DNA of 49,599 nucleotides from an uncultured Lachnospiraceae bacterium (GTDB lineage Bacteria > Bacillota > Clostridia > Lachnospirales > Lachnospiraceae), in assembly GCA_947625465.1 (NCBI GenBank), contig CANQOK010000011.1:1-49599 (forward strand), written 5' to 3'. The notes under the pieces were generated by a model. The model was not told where the DNA came from. It ran no database searches and saw only the letters and a list, made by a program, of their open reading frames with translations. The position numbers and the translations under genes are program-made. Position 1 is the first letter of the stretch; the number at the start of each line of letters is the position of its first letter. Of this stretch, positions 33,789-43,509 are shown piece after piece.

Positions 33789-35882
33789 TTAACCATTTCT
33801 CCCGGATTTGTCAAGAACATGTGCGTAATAATCATAATCGATGATACTGGCGGAAATACTGAATTTATTGTTTACGATCTTATTGATCCTGGAGACATAA
33901 TCCTCAGTCACTTTCTTGCCCGGAAAGGCCGTTACTTTGCCGTTCGCCGCGTTATACTCGCAGCGGTCCGTGATCCAGCTCCGGTTGTTAAAGATCAGCA
34001 GCGGCTCGGCATCCGACAGGATATCCTTCCCCATCAGCAGCCGGGAATCATATTCCAGCCCCAGCAGATTGGTTACGGTAGGCAGGATATCCAGACTGGA
34101 ACAGTACTTGGAAACATGAATCGGTTCTTCCATAGACGGAGAATAGATGATCAGGTTGCTCCGGTACATTTCCAGCGTGCCCTCGATCTTCTTTCCGGCC
34201 AGCTTATCCAGCGTCCCCGGTACCGCGCCCGCGAAATAATCGTCGACCAGCCCGTACGGATAGTGATCTCCGTTGATCACGATCAGCGTCTTATCCGCCT
34301 TTCCCGCTTCTTCAAGCCGTTTGAGCAGATATTCCATGGCCTTATCCAGTTCCGCATTGCAGGCAATATAAGCCTTCACATTTTCCGGATAATCCAAATC
34401 TTCTACCAGCGCCTTATTTTGATTGGCGATATAATTTCCGGTAAAATTATAGACCAGATGACCGCTGACCGTCATATAATAGGCGTGGAAGCGGTCTTCC
34501 TTGATATAATCGTCTACAGAAGCCTTCATCATCTCCAGATCCGACTCCGGCCAGGTAGACGGGATCTCAAGCCCGTTCCCCACCGCTTTAAAGGTATAAC
34601 CCATATTGGGATGCGAGCTGTCCCTGCCGTAATAGGTATAGGAGTGATCGTGGTATGCAAACGGCTTGATCCCCAGGGCTTCAAACTGCCTGCCAAAGGT
34701 AAAGGGCAGATAGATTCCATTCAGACCGGTGGTTTCAAAGCTCCAGCAGCCGGACTTCGGGATCAGGCCGGTACAGGTCACATACTCTCCGTCGCTGGTG
34801 CTGACGCCCCAGACCGGGTTATAGAAATTCTCAAATACAAAGCCTTCATTTACCATTCTATACAGGGTAGGCGTTGCCTTCGGATCCACAGCCCATTTGG
34901 AAAATCCTTCCGCGCAGATATAGATCAGATTGTACCCTTCAAACATACCGGTATATTCGTTTTTATTCGTAGGCGTAACCGCCTGAAAATACTCGTGCAT
35001 GGTGCGGATCGTCTCATTCTTTTCTTTTGCGATCAGCTGATCAAAATCTATATCCATCACATTGGGTGAAGTGTCTACAGGCGGATCCGTTTCCGGCTCT
35101 GCAGTTGTTTCCGCAGTCGTCTCCTCCGCGGCTGTCGTCTCCTCTGTGGTCGTTTCCGTTACTGCTTCTCCTTCCGGTTCCGTTTCCTGTTCCGCGCCCA
35201 GGTCCAATCCTGCCAGTTCCGTTTTGCCGTCATTGAAAACCACATGCTCCAGATCCAGGCGCATGGTCGTCAAAACGCCCAGTTTCTGCATAGACAATTC
35301 GCTGCTGACTGTTTTATAATACAGGTCATATGGAGAATAGAGTTCGGTTCCCCCGATCTGAAGCGTCAGCACTGCCGCCAGATAACAGATCACGGCAATG
35401 ACGACCATGATCCCGCTCTGCAGCCATTTTTCCCGTTCAAACTGAACAAACTTTCCGCAAAAAACAGCCAGCAGCACGACCGGAAGCACAAGCAACAGCA
35501 GCTTCCACCAGTTTCCCGCGACCGCGGACCAGACCACATCCGCGAAATCCAATGCCTGCCCGCCGCCTCTTTTTATGGAATAAACAGACAAAAACACATT
35601 GAATATACTATAGTAGATCAGCTGCGCCACAAATAATACGCACAGCAGGATCTGCAGCACGGTAAACGCGATCCGGTTCCCCACGCGCGGGAACAGGCGG
35701 CAGAGCAGTCCCAGGACAGCCGCCGGACAAAGCGTATGCATCATAATAAATAAAAATTCCCATTTTACCGTTTCAAAAATCAACAGCTGAAACAGCAGTT
35801 CCCAGTAAAGCATTACCAGAAAAAACACAATAGCCGGGTGCAGTTTCCTGAATCGGATTTTCTTTTCCTTTGTTTCTTCCAT
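33789..35882 (-). CDS. LtaS-like membrane phosphoglycerol transferase (alkaline-phosphatase/sulfatase fold)
   Basis: 697 residues. Five membrane helices within about 1-175, an acidic Glu/Thr-rich linker (about 229-270), then an extracellular sulfatase-fold domain. Metal/nucleophile motifs correspond to LtaS: ICAEGF (E325), VSTSDGE (nucleophile T362) and NGDHYPYG. Lipoteichoic acid synthases transfer glycerol phosphate from phosphatidylglycerol; this paralogue could instead modify another surface glycan. GAGGGAT lies upstream of the ATG. It follows helD by 33 bases. No terminator is evident between it and ilvN. Confidence 0.85.
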   Translation of the reverse strand: MEETKEKKIRFRKLHPAIVFFLVMLYWELLFQLLIFETVKWEFLFIMMHTLCPAAVLGLLCRLFPRVGNRIAFTVLQILLCVLFVAQLIYYSIFNVFLSVYSIKRGGGQALDFADVVWSAVAGNWWKLLLLVLPVVLLAVFCGKFVQFEREKWLQSGIMVVIAVICYLAAVLTLQIGGTELYSPYDLYYKTVSSELSMQKLGVLTTMRLDLEHVVFNDGKTELAGLDLGAEQETEPEGEAVTETTTEETTAAEETTAETTAEPETDPPVDTSPNVMDIDFDQLIAKEKNETIRTMHEYFQAVTPTNKNEYTGMFEGYNLIYICAEGFSKWAVDPKATPTLYRMVNEGFVFENFYNPVWGVSTSDGEYVTCTGLIPKSGCWSFETTGLNGIYLPFTFGRQFEALGIKPFAYHDHSYTYYGRDSSHPNMGYTFKAVGNGLEIPSTWPESDLEMMKASVDDYIKEDRFHAYYMTVSGHLVYNFTGNYIANQNKALVEDLDYPENVKAYIACNAELDKAMEYLLKRLEEAGKADKTLIVINGDHYPYGLVDDYFAGAVPGTLDKLAGKKIEGTLEMYRSNLIIYSPSMEEPIHVSKYCSSLDILPTVTNLLGLEYDSRLLMGKDILSDAEPLLIFNNRSWITDRCEYNAANGKVTAFPGKKVTEDYVSRINKIVNNKFSISASIIDYDYYAHVLDKSGRNG

Positions 35883-35915
35883 CTTTTATCCCTCGTACTT
35901 CTTTCTGCGGAATCG

Positions 35916-37949
35916 TTACGATTCCAGCACAAACATATATAGTTCGTGCAGCGCACGGGTCGCGGCAATATACTTTGCCTGCCGGTATAACGGCGTATCC
36001 GTATCCTGCTCATATATGGCAAATACCTGATCGAATTCCAGTCCTTTTGCCAGATAAAATGTCGTCACGGTGATTCCGCTCTGAAACCTGCTGCTGTTTT
36101 TATCCAGATAGTGTACCGGATACGCTTTCACACGCGCGGTCAGCCACTCATATGCTATCCACGCCTCCGCGGCGCTCATACAGATGACTGCCATAGTCTC
36201 GTAATTTTTCACCCGCTTTATGACCTCCGCAAGCGCTTCCTCCATCATGGAGAATTGCAGTTCGACCGGCTCTGCGCCATGCCGCTTCAGCAATTCGATC
36301 TCCGTATTTCCGATCAGAGAATTGGCATACCGACCAATCTCATAGGTATTCCGGTAGCTCTTCCGCATAGAAATAAACGAAAGATCCTTTCCGAATATCT
36401 GCGGCAGGAATGCGGTAACATCCTGCATCTCTCCGTCTATTGTCTGCGCGAAATCGCCCAGGATCGTCATTTTACAGGAAAACAGCTTATCGATCACGAG
36501 ATACTGCAGATAAGAATAATCCTGCATCTCATCGATCACCAGATGCCGGATCCGCTGCCGCTTTCTCACTGTTTCCAGCTGGTATTTCATATACAGCATG
36601 GGCCAGACATCCTCATAGGGGATCTTCCGCTCCTCCCTGACCTGATCCGGCAGCGTCTGCAGGCCTTCCCGCTCCAGAAAGCAATTATAGAGTTCGTACA
36701 GATCCCTGGTCCGGTACAGCCCCATAAAAATCTCTCTGATAAAATATAATTCTTCTTCATTGAAATCCCGGCCGGTCAGCGTTTCCGTCTCGTCTACCGC
36801 ATAATCCATCACCATCTTCATTCTGGACAACAGCGGTGTCTCCGGAAATTTCTCATAGAATAATCTGCAGATCTTCTCTTTGCTGATCGAAAGCTTCTGA
36901 TAGGACACGTCCCGGAAATCTACCAGTTCGCTCTCCAGTTCCAGTACGAAGCGGTTGATCGCTTCCGCAAATGCTCTGGAGCCTTTGTAATGATAGCGTT
37001 CTTCATAAGCAGGCTCCTCCGCCAGCATCGCTTCAATCGCGTCATATTTATCCTCGCAGTCCTCCGCGACATCCTTCAGCTCTTTATAAGCAAACAGGTC
37101 AAAACTCATTTCATTGACATTTTCCTCGCCAAGTTCCGGCAGAATCCGGGAAATGTAGTCGGCAAAAACTCCGTTCGGCGTCAGTACCAGCACATTGGAG
37201 GCCTGCAGCTGATTCCGGTCGTGATAGAGCAGATAGGCGATCCGGTGCAGGGCAATCGACGTCTTCCCGCTTCCTGCGGCTCCCTGCACCACCAAAATCC
37301 GATCCTTCGTATTCCGGATGATCCGGTTCTGTTCCCGCTGGATCGTCCGGACAATGTTTTTTAACTTCACATCACTGTTGCTGCCCAGCTCCGCTTTCAG
37401 GATATCGTCATCGATCTTGATATCGCTCTCAAAGGCGTAAAGTAATTTCCCGTGTTTGATCTGATACTGCCGCTTGGACGTAATCTCTCCGGTCACCGTT
37501 CCGCCCGGCGTCTCAAATGCAGCCGGTCCTTTATCGTAATCATAGAACAGGCCGGAAACCGGCGCCCGCCAGTCAAAGATCAGTGGAACCGCCCCTGCCT
37601 GCCTGGCAAAATTGGCAATTCCGATATAATAAGACTCCGGCACGCTTTCTCCCGCATACCGGAAATCCACTCTGGCAAAATACGGCGAATCCAGCATCCT
37701 GCGCAGGCGGTGCCGGATCAGACGCTGTTCTTCATTGGCGTTGACCTGCGACAGCAGCGCCTGCTGATTATCATAATTCTCATACCCATACTCGTCCATC
37801 TCCGTATAATTCTCCCAGTAGTAGGTATGCATATTCTCTATTTCCTGATCGCCGGCCGTAATCGCCGCCTCTACCGTATCCAGTTTTTCCCGGATCTGCC
37901 GCAGAAGTTCTTCCAGATGTTCCTGTTCTTCCATCATTCCCGCATCCAT
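35916..37949 (-). CDS. helD: UvrD/Rep-like helicase HelD (RNA polymerase recycling factor)
   Basis: 677 residues. N-terminal coiled coil (1-75) with the HelD-type region PLIFDWRAPVSGLFYDYDKGPA, Walker A GAAGSGKTS at 223-231, DEMQDYSYLQ (Walker B), GDFAQTIDGE, and the C-terminal AAA part with TTFYLAKGLEFDQVF, ending in a shortened tail. HelD removes RNA polymerase stalled on DNA. A promoter is clear 50 bases upstream, and GAGGGG sits 6 bases before the ATG. Its transcript probably continues into the LtaS-like gene. Confidence 0.9.
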   Translation of the reverse strand: MDAGMMEEQEHLEELLRQIREKLDTVEAAITAGDQEIENMHTYYWENYTEMDEYGYENYDNQQALLSQVNANEEQRLIRHRLRRMLDSPYFARVDFRYAGESVPESYYIGIANFARQAGAVPLIFDWRAPVSGLFYDYDKGPAAFETPGGTVTGEITSKRQYQIKHGKLLYAFESDIKIDDDILKAELGSNSDVKLKNIVRTIQREQNRIIRNTKDRILVVQGAAGSGKTSIALHRIAYLLYHDRNQLQASNVLVLTPNGVFADYISRILPELGEENVNEMSFDLFAYKELKDVAEDCEDKYDAIEAMLAEEPAYEERYHYKGSRAFAEAINRFVLELESELVDFRDVSYQKLSISKEKICRLFYEKFPETPLLSRMKMVMDYAVDETETLTGRDFNEEELYFIREIFMGLYRTRDLYELYNCFLEREGLQTLPDQVREERKIPYEDVWPMLYMKYQLETVRKRQRIRHLVIDEMQDYSYLQYLVIDKLFSCKMTILGDFAQTIDGEMQDVTAFLPQIFGKDLSFISMRKSYRNTYEIGRYANSLIGNTEIELLKRHGAEPVELQFSMMEEALAEVIKRVKNYETMAVICMSAAEAWIAYEWLTARVKAYPVHYLDKNSSRFQSGITVTTFYLAKGLEFDQVFAIYEQDTDTPLYRQAKYIAATRALHELYMFVLES

Positions 37950-37998
37950 AGCATTCCCCTCATAATTGTGATTTCAGTTTCCCCAAACCGATTTTATT

Positions 37999-38027
37999 AT
38001 TATACCACTTTTTATAAGGAGGCTCAA
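37999..38027 (-). promoter_or_regulatory. Promoter of helD
   Basis: On the minus strand TTGAGC (38027-38022), 17 bases, TATAAT (38004-37999). Confidence 0.65.
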
Positions 38028-38076
38028 CCGGAAGTTTTCGATTGGATCTGATTTTAGAATTTCCTGACTGATAAGA

Positions 38077-38113
38077 GGGTGCGGACATTTTCTTGGACTA
38101 AATGACCACACCC
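38077..38113. other. Stem-loop of unknown function
   Basis: GGGTGCGG (38077-38084) pairs with CCACACCC (38106-38113) with one mismatch, and CATTT/AAATG extends the stem inside. It directly precedes the terminator at 38115. Together they could form the end of a plus-strand RNA or a relic of a mobile-element end. No gene reads into it. Confidence 0.4.
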
Positions 38114-38114
38114 C

Positions 38115-38150
38115 AATATCGTAGAGTATCACACTCTACGATATTTTTTT
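38115..38150 (+). terminator. Perfect plus-strand terminator without an obvious gene
   Basis: AATATCGTAGAGT (38115-38127) pairs perfectly with ACTCTACGATATT (38133-38145), followed by a run of T to 38150. Only the divergent helD promoter and the preceding stem-loop lie upstream. Confidence 0.75.
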
Positions 38151-38177
38151 GCCTTTTTCGACAAAACATCTTTTTGA

Positions 38178-38232
38178 ACAAAAATAAAAACCTCCAAACT
38201 ATGTAATACTTTCTACATCAGTTTGAAGGTTT
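38178..38232 (-). terminator. Terminator of the HPr-fbp-asnB-M23 operon
   Basis: Arms 38188-38205 and about 38214-38232 pair almost fully (AAACCTTCAAACT with AGTTTGGAGGTTT read on the minus strand), followed by TTTATTTTTG on the minus strand. The stretch 38233-38399 that follows the M23 gene is AT-rich, with a palindrome ATGGAATATATTCCAT at 38340-38355 and no gene I can support. Confidence 0.75.
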
Positions 38233-38399
38233 ATATACTCTTTAGAATACCCTTTAAAGTTTAATTGTCTAACATCCAATTACAGGCTGTCTACAGCTTT
38301 TTCAAAATTGCTTACATGCTGAATCTCATCAAAATTTTTATGGAATATATTCCATTTTTATTTTAATTATTTGCTTTTTTGGAATTCATTCCGTTTTAT

Positions 38400-39680
38400 T
38401 CATTCCCCAATATACAATTTCGGATCTACCCACTCGCCGTTTAAGCGGAAGGAAATATGTAAATGCGGCGCCGTCACCCGGCCCGTCGCTCCCACCAGTG
38501 CGATCAGATCGCCCTGCTTTACTGTCTGCCCGGCAGAAACCAACAAAACGGAAGCATGCATATAGACAGACGAAAGTCCGTTTCCGTGATAGATCACCAC
38601 CCGATTTCCCATAGTGCCGGACATGCCGGAAGCATCCACTGTTCCATCCGCGACTGCGTAAATCGGCGTTCCCATCGGCGCCGAATAATCGTCTCCGCAG
38701 TGGTATTCCACGGAACCGCCGCCAAACGGATTATAGCGGTAACCAAAATCGGAAGTCCGTCTGTGATACTGTCCGGGCAGCGGCCAGATAAAGGTGCCAT
38801 TTCCCGCATAACTGCTCTCATCTGTATTGATATCGGAATCTTCCACATAGGTGCCGCTTTGCGTCTGTTTTTCTGCCTGCTGCGCCGCCTGTTCTGCCGC
38901 TATGGATTCCTCTCTTGCCTTGCGCGCCTCTTCTGCTTTTCTGCGCCGCTCTACTTCTTCGATTTCTTTGATATAGGCTTCTTCCTCCTGGATTCCGGAA
39001 ACAGCCTCATAAATCTTCTGGTCAGTTTCATCCATCTGATTCCCGACCTGATTCAGTTCCGCCTGCTTGTCCAATAACAGTTTTTCCAGTTCTGTTTGTT
39101 TTTCTTCCTGCTCAGATTTTAACTGCTCCAGCTTTTCTTTCCCGGCAATCAGCTCCGCCTGTGCCGCCTCCATGCTCTCTTTCAGCGCCTGCAGCTTATC
39201 CAGCATCTGCCGGTCATAGGTTGTAATCTGTGAAACATATTCTGCCTGATTCAGAAAATCCGAGAAACTGTCCGCACTCAGCAGGGCAGATAAAAACTGC
39301 TTATTGCCGCGCTCATACATAAATTGAATCCGAAGCGACATATCATGATACTGCTTATCGATTTCCGCCTCCTGCTCGGCCAGTTGTTTTTTTAACTGCA
39401 CAATCTGCTCCTGACTGTCCGAAATCTGAGACTTCAGCTCATAGATCCTGCTGCTGGCATCTGTCAGCCTGCTGTCAATCTCCCAGGTATAGCGCTGCAG
39501 ATCATCCCATTCTCCCTGCAGTTCCTTCTGTCTGGATTCCAGAGACGCTTTCATGGACTCATATTCCGCTTTTCTGCTCTCTGCTTCCTGCTTCTCATCC
39601 GCAGATACCGGCAGCGCCGTCAATACCGATATGATCATACCGGTCAAAATAACCCGTAATCGTTTTCCCTTATTCATCAT
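38400..39680 (-). CDS. Secreted murein hydrolase activator/endopeptidase (coiled coil plus M23)
   Basis: 426 residues. A signal peptide (about 1-27, MNKGKRLR then hydrophobic, ending VSA) is followed by a long coiled coil (28-275) of the PcsB/EnvC type containing MYERGNKQFLSALLSADSFSDFL. A linker leads to the LytM/M23 domain (about 300-426) with FGYRYNPF, HCGDDYSAP and APHLHISF, so the zinc ligands appear intact. It cleaves or activates cleavage of peptidoglycan crosslinks, probably in division. GAGAGGGG precedes the tandem ATGs. Last gene of the operon, 15 bases after asnB. Confidence 0.9.
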   Translation of the reverse strand: MMNKGKRLRVILTGMIISVLTALPVSADEKQEAESRKAEYESMKASLESRQKELQGEWDDLQRYTWEIDSRLTDASSRIYELKSQISDSQEQIVQLKKQLAEQEAEIDKQYHDMSLRIQFMYERGNKQFLSALLSADSFSDFLNQAEYVSQITTYDRQMLDKLQALKESMEAAQAELIAGKEKLEQLKSEQEEKQTELEKLLLDKQAELNQVGNQMDETDQKIYEAVSGIQEEEAYIKEIEEVERRRKAEEARKAREESIAAEQAAQQAEKQTQSGTYVEDSDINTDESSYAGNGTFIWPLPGQYHRRTSDFGYRYNPFGGGSVEYHCGDDYSAPMGTPIYAVADGTVDASGMSGTMGNRVVIYHGNGLSSVYMHASVLLVSAGQTVKQGDLIALVGATGRVTAPHLHISFRLNGEWVDPKLYIGE

Positions 39681-39695
39681 TTGTTCCCCTCTCTC

Positions 39696-41537
39696 CTATC
39701 GGTTCAGCACAAAGTACTGTTCATACCACACCAGAAATGAAAATACCACCCAGATTTTGGATACCTGAAACCGTTTTCCGGCCCGGTGGTCATCTAAGAG
39801 CTGCACCAGCAGATCCGTATGGAAAAACTGCTCCGCCCATTCGCTGGTAAAATACTTTTTGATCAGGTTATAGTATTTATCTTCCTTGATCCAGGCCGGA
39901 AGCGGCGTAGGAAACGCCAGTTTCTTCCGGTTGGCGCTGATACTGTTCATCTCCCGGCCGGCCGCCTTCCGCAATGCCAGTTTGGTATTCTCCTTGCTTA
40001 CCCGATACTTGGTCGGGATCGTACTGGAAAGGGCAAAGATCTCCTTATCCAGAAACGGCACCCGCAGCTCCAGCGAATGCGCCATACTCATTTTATCCGC
40101 TTTTAATAAGATTTCCTGCACCATCCAGCCGTGAATATCCATGTACTGCATTTTGGTAATATCGTCATACTCCGGCACCTTGTCGTAAAATGGCTTGGTA
40201 AACCACTGCGGCGGTTTGGAATCATAGTGTTTCTTTAAATACCGGTCCCGTTCTCCCACCTTATAAACATTGGAGTTGCCGATATACCGTTCTTCGATGG
40301 ACTGGCTGCCCCGGATCAGGTAATTCCTGCCCTTGAAATCCGGCAGTTTCTTTGCCACGGCCGCGATTCCTTTCCGGATCGCCCTGGGCACGATCTTCTG
40401 ATACCTCTGTACCGAAAGCGGTTCCTTATATACATTGTAGCCGCCGAACATTTCATCGGCGCCCTCTCCGGACAGCACTACTTTCAGGTCCCGAGAAGCC
40501 CGCTCGCACACATGGTACAGATTGTTGGCGCTTGGATTGCCCAAAGGTTCATCCAGCTGATACTGTACGTCTGCAAAGCTCCCGAAATAATCGTCCGCGC
40601 TGATGATCTTCGGATAGTTGACCACCCCGATCTCATCCGCCAGCATCTTGGCGTCGTCCGCTTCTGAATAGGTATGATCCGCAAATCCGACTGTATAGGT
40701 CTTTACATCATAGATCTTAGCCAGTTCACAAGCTACATAGCTGGAATCCACACCGGAAGACAGGAAACAGCCGACCTCCACATCCGCAATCTTGTGCGCC
40801 TCGACGGAAGCCGTCACCGTATCCGCGATTTCATCCACAAACTGATCAAAGCTCTTTTTCTGGTCGGGATGAAACTCCACGTTGTAATATTTGGTTATGT
40901 TCATCCTGCCGTTTTCATATTCAAAATAATGTCCGGGCGCCAGCTTGTACACATTCTTAAACATGGTATTGTAGCCCGGAATGCAGGCGAAAGTCATATA
41001 ATCTGGCAGCAGTTCCTCATTTAACTCCTTGACGAAATTGGGATGATCCATAAACGCCTTGATCTCACTGGCAAAGAAAAACGTATCGTTCATCATGGCA
41101 TAGTAAAACGGCTTAATTCCGAAGAAATCCCTGGCTCCGAACAGCTTCTGTTTCTTCTGATCCCAGATCACAAAAGTAAACATACCGCGCAGTTTATTTA
41201 ACAGATCGGCGCCGTACTCTTCATATCCGTGCACCAGAACTTCAGTGTCGCAATTCGTCTTAAAAATATGACCTTTGGCGATCAGTTCCTCCCGCAGCTT
41301 CCGATAATTATAAATCTCACCGTTGTAGATGATCGTAACCGTGCCGTCCTCATTCTGCATGGGCTGTGCGCCGCCTTCCACATCAATGATGCTGAGGCGC
41401 ACATGTCCCAGCACCACATCTCCGTCAATATAATGGCTTCTGCCGTCCGGCCCCCTATGGGCGATCCGATCCTGCATCCGCTCAATAACCGCTACATGAT
41501 CCGGTGTCTTTCCGATATATCCTACAATTCCACACAT
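39696..41537 (-). CDS. asnB: Asparagine synthase (glutamine-hydrolysing)
   Basis: 613 residues. Class II glutaminase with nucleophile Cys2 (MCGIVGYIG), RLSIID and YNGEIYN; the synthetase domain has the PP-loop SSGVDSS at 260-266 and LSGEGADEMFGGY. It converts aspartate plus glutamine to asparagine, or in some paralogues amidates a surface polymer. AGGAG lies before the ATG; it follows fbp by 15 bases and precedes the murein hydrolase by 15, so one transcript is likely. Diaminopimelate amidation by AsnB is known in Bacillus, which makes the neighbouring wall enzyme suggestive but not proof. Confidence 0.93.
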   Translation of the reverse strand: MCGIVGYIGKTPDHVAVIERMQDRIAHRGPDGRSHYIDGDVVLGHVRLSIIDVEGGAQPMQNEDGTVTIIYNGEIYNYRKLREELIAKGHIFKTNCDTEVLVHGYEEYGADLLNKLRGMFTFVIWDQKKQKLFGARDFFGIKPFYYAMMNDTFFFASEIKAFMDHPNFVKELNEELLPDYMTFACIPGYNTMFKNVYKLAPGHYFEYENGRMNITKYYNVEFHPDQKKSFDQFVDEIADTVTASVEAHKIADVEVGCFLSSGVDSSYVACELAKIYDVKTYTVGFADHTYSEADDAKMLADEIGVVNYPKIISADDYFGSFADVQYQLDEPLGNPSANNLYHVCERASRDLKVVLSGEGADEMFGGYNVYKEPLSVQRYQKIVPRAIRKGIAAVAKKLPDFKGRNYLIRGSQSIEERYIGNSNVYKVGERDRYLKKHYDSKPPQWFTKPFYDKVPEYDDITKMQYMDIHGWMVQEILLKADKMSMAHSLELRVPFLDKEIFALSSTIPTKYRVSKENTKLALRKAAGREMNSISANRKKLAFPTPLPAWIKEDKYYNLIKKYFTSEWAEQFFHTDLLVQLLDDHRAGKRFQVSKIWVVFSFLVWYEQYFVLNR

Positions 41538-41552
41538 AGCTTTTGTCCTCTC

Positions 41553-43472
41553 CTAATACTTTTCTTTGATCCGGCCGCTCCGGTAAGCTTCGATCAGCCG
41601 TTCCAGCAGTAAAATATCGTTTCGCAGCTCCTCGCCCCGGTCTATATCGTTTACGATAATCCGTTTTTCCATATGCTTGACTACGGTCACCTTCGGCGTC
41701 AGGAACGTCTCACTGTTTACAAACGGCTTATGCTCTGCCAGCAGTAAATTTCTGGAAGAGAAGATCAGGGTATAGCCGCCGATGCCGGTACTGGAATGAT
41801 AGGCTTTGGAAATCCCGCCGTCAATGATGAACAGTTTTCCGCCTGCCTTGATCGGATTCTCACCCGCCTTCACAGGCACATGTCCGTTGATGATATGGCA
41901 GTTTTCTCCCGAAAGTCCGAAGCGCTCCAGAATCATATCGCAGGTCTCGGGATCGTCCACCCAGTCGTAATAGGGATTACGCACTTCCACATGAGAAGCC
42001 TTGTCCGCAATAAAATACTGTTCAAAGGTAGACATCTTGCTTTTTCCGAACAGCGGAGACTGCGGTCCGCACCACAGATACCACATAAAATCACGGAACA
42101 TATTGTCATTTTCCGGATGCTTGGAGGAAACCACCGCATTCTTAATGGCTTCATTGATCAGATCCAGATACTCCTTGCCGCCGTAGATCAGCGGCCCGTT
42201 TACAAACATCCGCAGGCTGCCGTCTTCATTTAAGGGAATACAGCCGTGGAACAGCAGGTTGCCGTTTACAACGCGGTACATACTGCCCTTGGTATATAAA
42301 AATTTTATATGCTTCTGAAGCCGTTCGCTGTGCCGGAAGGAACTGATGATAATATCCATCAGCTCTTTTTCCTCCGCGGTCAGACGAAGCGGATCCGCCG
42401 GATCAACGGTAGGGAAATTCTTATCCTTCAGTTCATAGACCTTACCGTCCAGTTTGATCGTACCCGCCGCGTAATCAATGCGTTCCAGCACGATCCGGTC
42501 ATTCAGCTGATACTCCGGGTGTTTCCGATACAGCTGCCCTTCTTCTTTCAGCAGAATGATCATCATGGATTTAAACATTTTGGCCGCCAGATTGCTGTCT
42601 ACCGGATCATATTTATTCTTGTCATAGGTTTTCGGAAGGAACTGGGTACAGGGATCGTCCCCGTAAGTCTTCTCCGCGAAAATGCTGAGCGCCCGCAGAT
42701 TGATGCCATAGCCTTCCTCCAGAAAATCAAAGCTGTTATAGCGGATACTGTTGCAGATTGCCTGCGCCACACAGACCGGATTGCAGCAGGCCGCTCCCAT
42801 CCAGAGGATATCGTGATTGCCCCACTGGATATCCAGCTCGTCCATCGTCATCAGTTCATCTACCAGCCGGTCCGCATGCGGCCCCTTATCATAAATATCC
42901 CCGATAATATGCAGGCTGTCCACCGCAAGCTGCCGGATCATCAGGCACACGCCGGTGATAAACTCTTCCGCCATCCCGGTCTGATAGATGGAATCGATAA
43001 TACTGTTGTAATATAACGTCTTATTCTCATATTCCACATGCAAAAGCTCGTCAATGATATAGACATACTCCGCCGGAGCCTTTTTCCTGACCTTGGAACG
43101 GGTATATTTTTCAGAAATGGCCTTGATCACCTCGATCAGGCGGTACACATACACATGGAACCATTCCCTGTAATCCTCCCGTTTCGTCACCTGCTTTAAG
43201 ATCCGCTTGGGATCGCAGATCAGTTCCGCCAGAAAATCCCGCTCTTCCTCTGTCACCGAGCTGTCAAAGATCTGTCCGATCCGATCCCGGATATTGCCGG
43301 AAGCGGTTTTCAACAGCTGGGAAAACGCCTCGTATTCCCCGTGCAGATCACTGAAAAAATACTCGGTTCCCTTCGGCAGCGCCAGGATCGCGTTCAGATT
43401 GACGATCTCCGCCGCTGCTTCTGTAATGGTCGGATATTCTTTGGCCAGCAGCTTCAGCGTCGTTGTATCCAT
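41553..43472 (-). CDS. fbp: Fructose-1,6-bisphosphatase class III
   Basis: 639 residues, normal for this Firmicute-specific class. Metallophosphoesterase motifs are FFSDLHGEYEAF, IIGDIYDKGPHADRLVDELM, QWGNHDILWMGAAC and later NGHVPVKAGENPIKAGGKLFIIDGG. It hydrolyses fructose 1,6-bisphosphate in gluconeogenesis. Strong AAAGGAGGG precedes the ATG. It is 37 bases downstream of the HPr-like gene; in Firmicutes fructose bisphosphate controls HPr kinase, so the pairing is notable. Confidence 0.96.
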   Translation of the reverse strand: MDTTTLKLLAKEYPTITEAAAEIVNLNAILALPKGTEYFFSDLHGEYEAFSQLLKTASGNIRDRIGQIFDSSVTEEERDFLAELICDPKRILKQVTKREDYREWFHVYVYRLIEVIKAISEKYTRSKVRKKAPAEYVYIIDELLHVEYENKTLYYNSIIDSIYQTGMAEEFITGVCLMIRQLAVDSLHIIGDIYDKGPHADRLVDELMTMDELDIQWGNHDILWMGAACCNPVCVAQAICNSIRYNSFDFLEEGYGINLRALSIFAEKTYGDDPCTQFLPKTYDKNKYDPVDSNLAAKMFKSMMIILLKEEGQLYRKHPEYQLNDRIVLERIDYAAGTIKLDGKVYELKDKNFPTVDPADPLRLTAEEKELMDIIISSFRHSERLQKHIKFLYTKGSMYRVVNGNLLFHGCIPLNEDGSLRMFVNGPLIYGGKEYLDLINEAIKNAVVSSKHPENDNMFRDFMWYLWCGPQSPLFGKSKMSTFEQYFIADKASHVEVRNPYYDWVDDPETCDMILERFGLSGENCHIINGHVPVKAGENPIKAGGKLFIIDGGISKAYHSSTGIGGYTLIFSSRNLLLAEHKPFVNSETFLTPKVTVVKHMEKRIIVNDIDRGEELRNDILLLERLIEAYRSGRIKEKY

Positions 43473-43509
43473 ACCTTCCCTCCTTTACACACAGAATTGT
43501 TTGCAGATC

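Noticed and set aside
33819-35069. 416-codon plus-strand frame opposite the LtaS-like gene
   Set aside because: It lies wholly antisense to a gene with clear catalytic motifs and has a composition typical of shadow frames (rich in Arg, His and Ile), with no ribosome site.
38280-38357. Minus-strand 24-codon fragment ending NFDEIQHVSNFEKAVDSL
   Set aside because: No start codon or ribosome site and no recognised family. Mentioned as a possible relic only.
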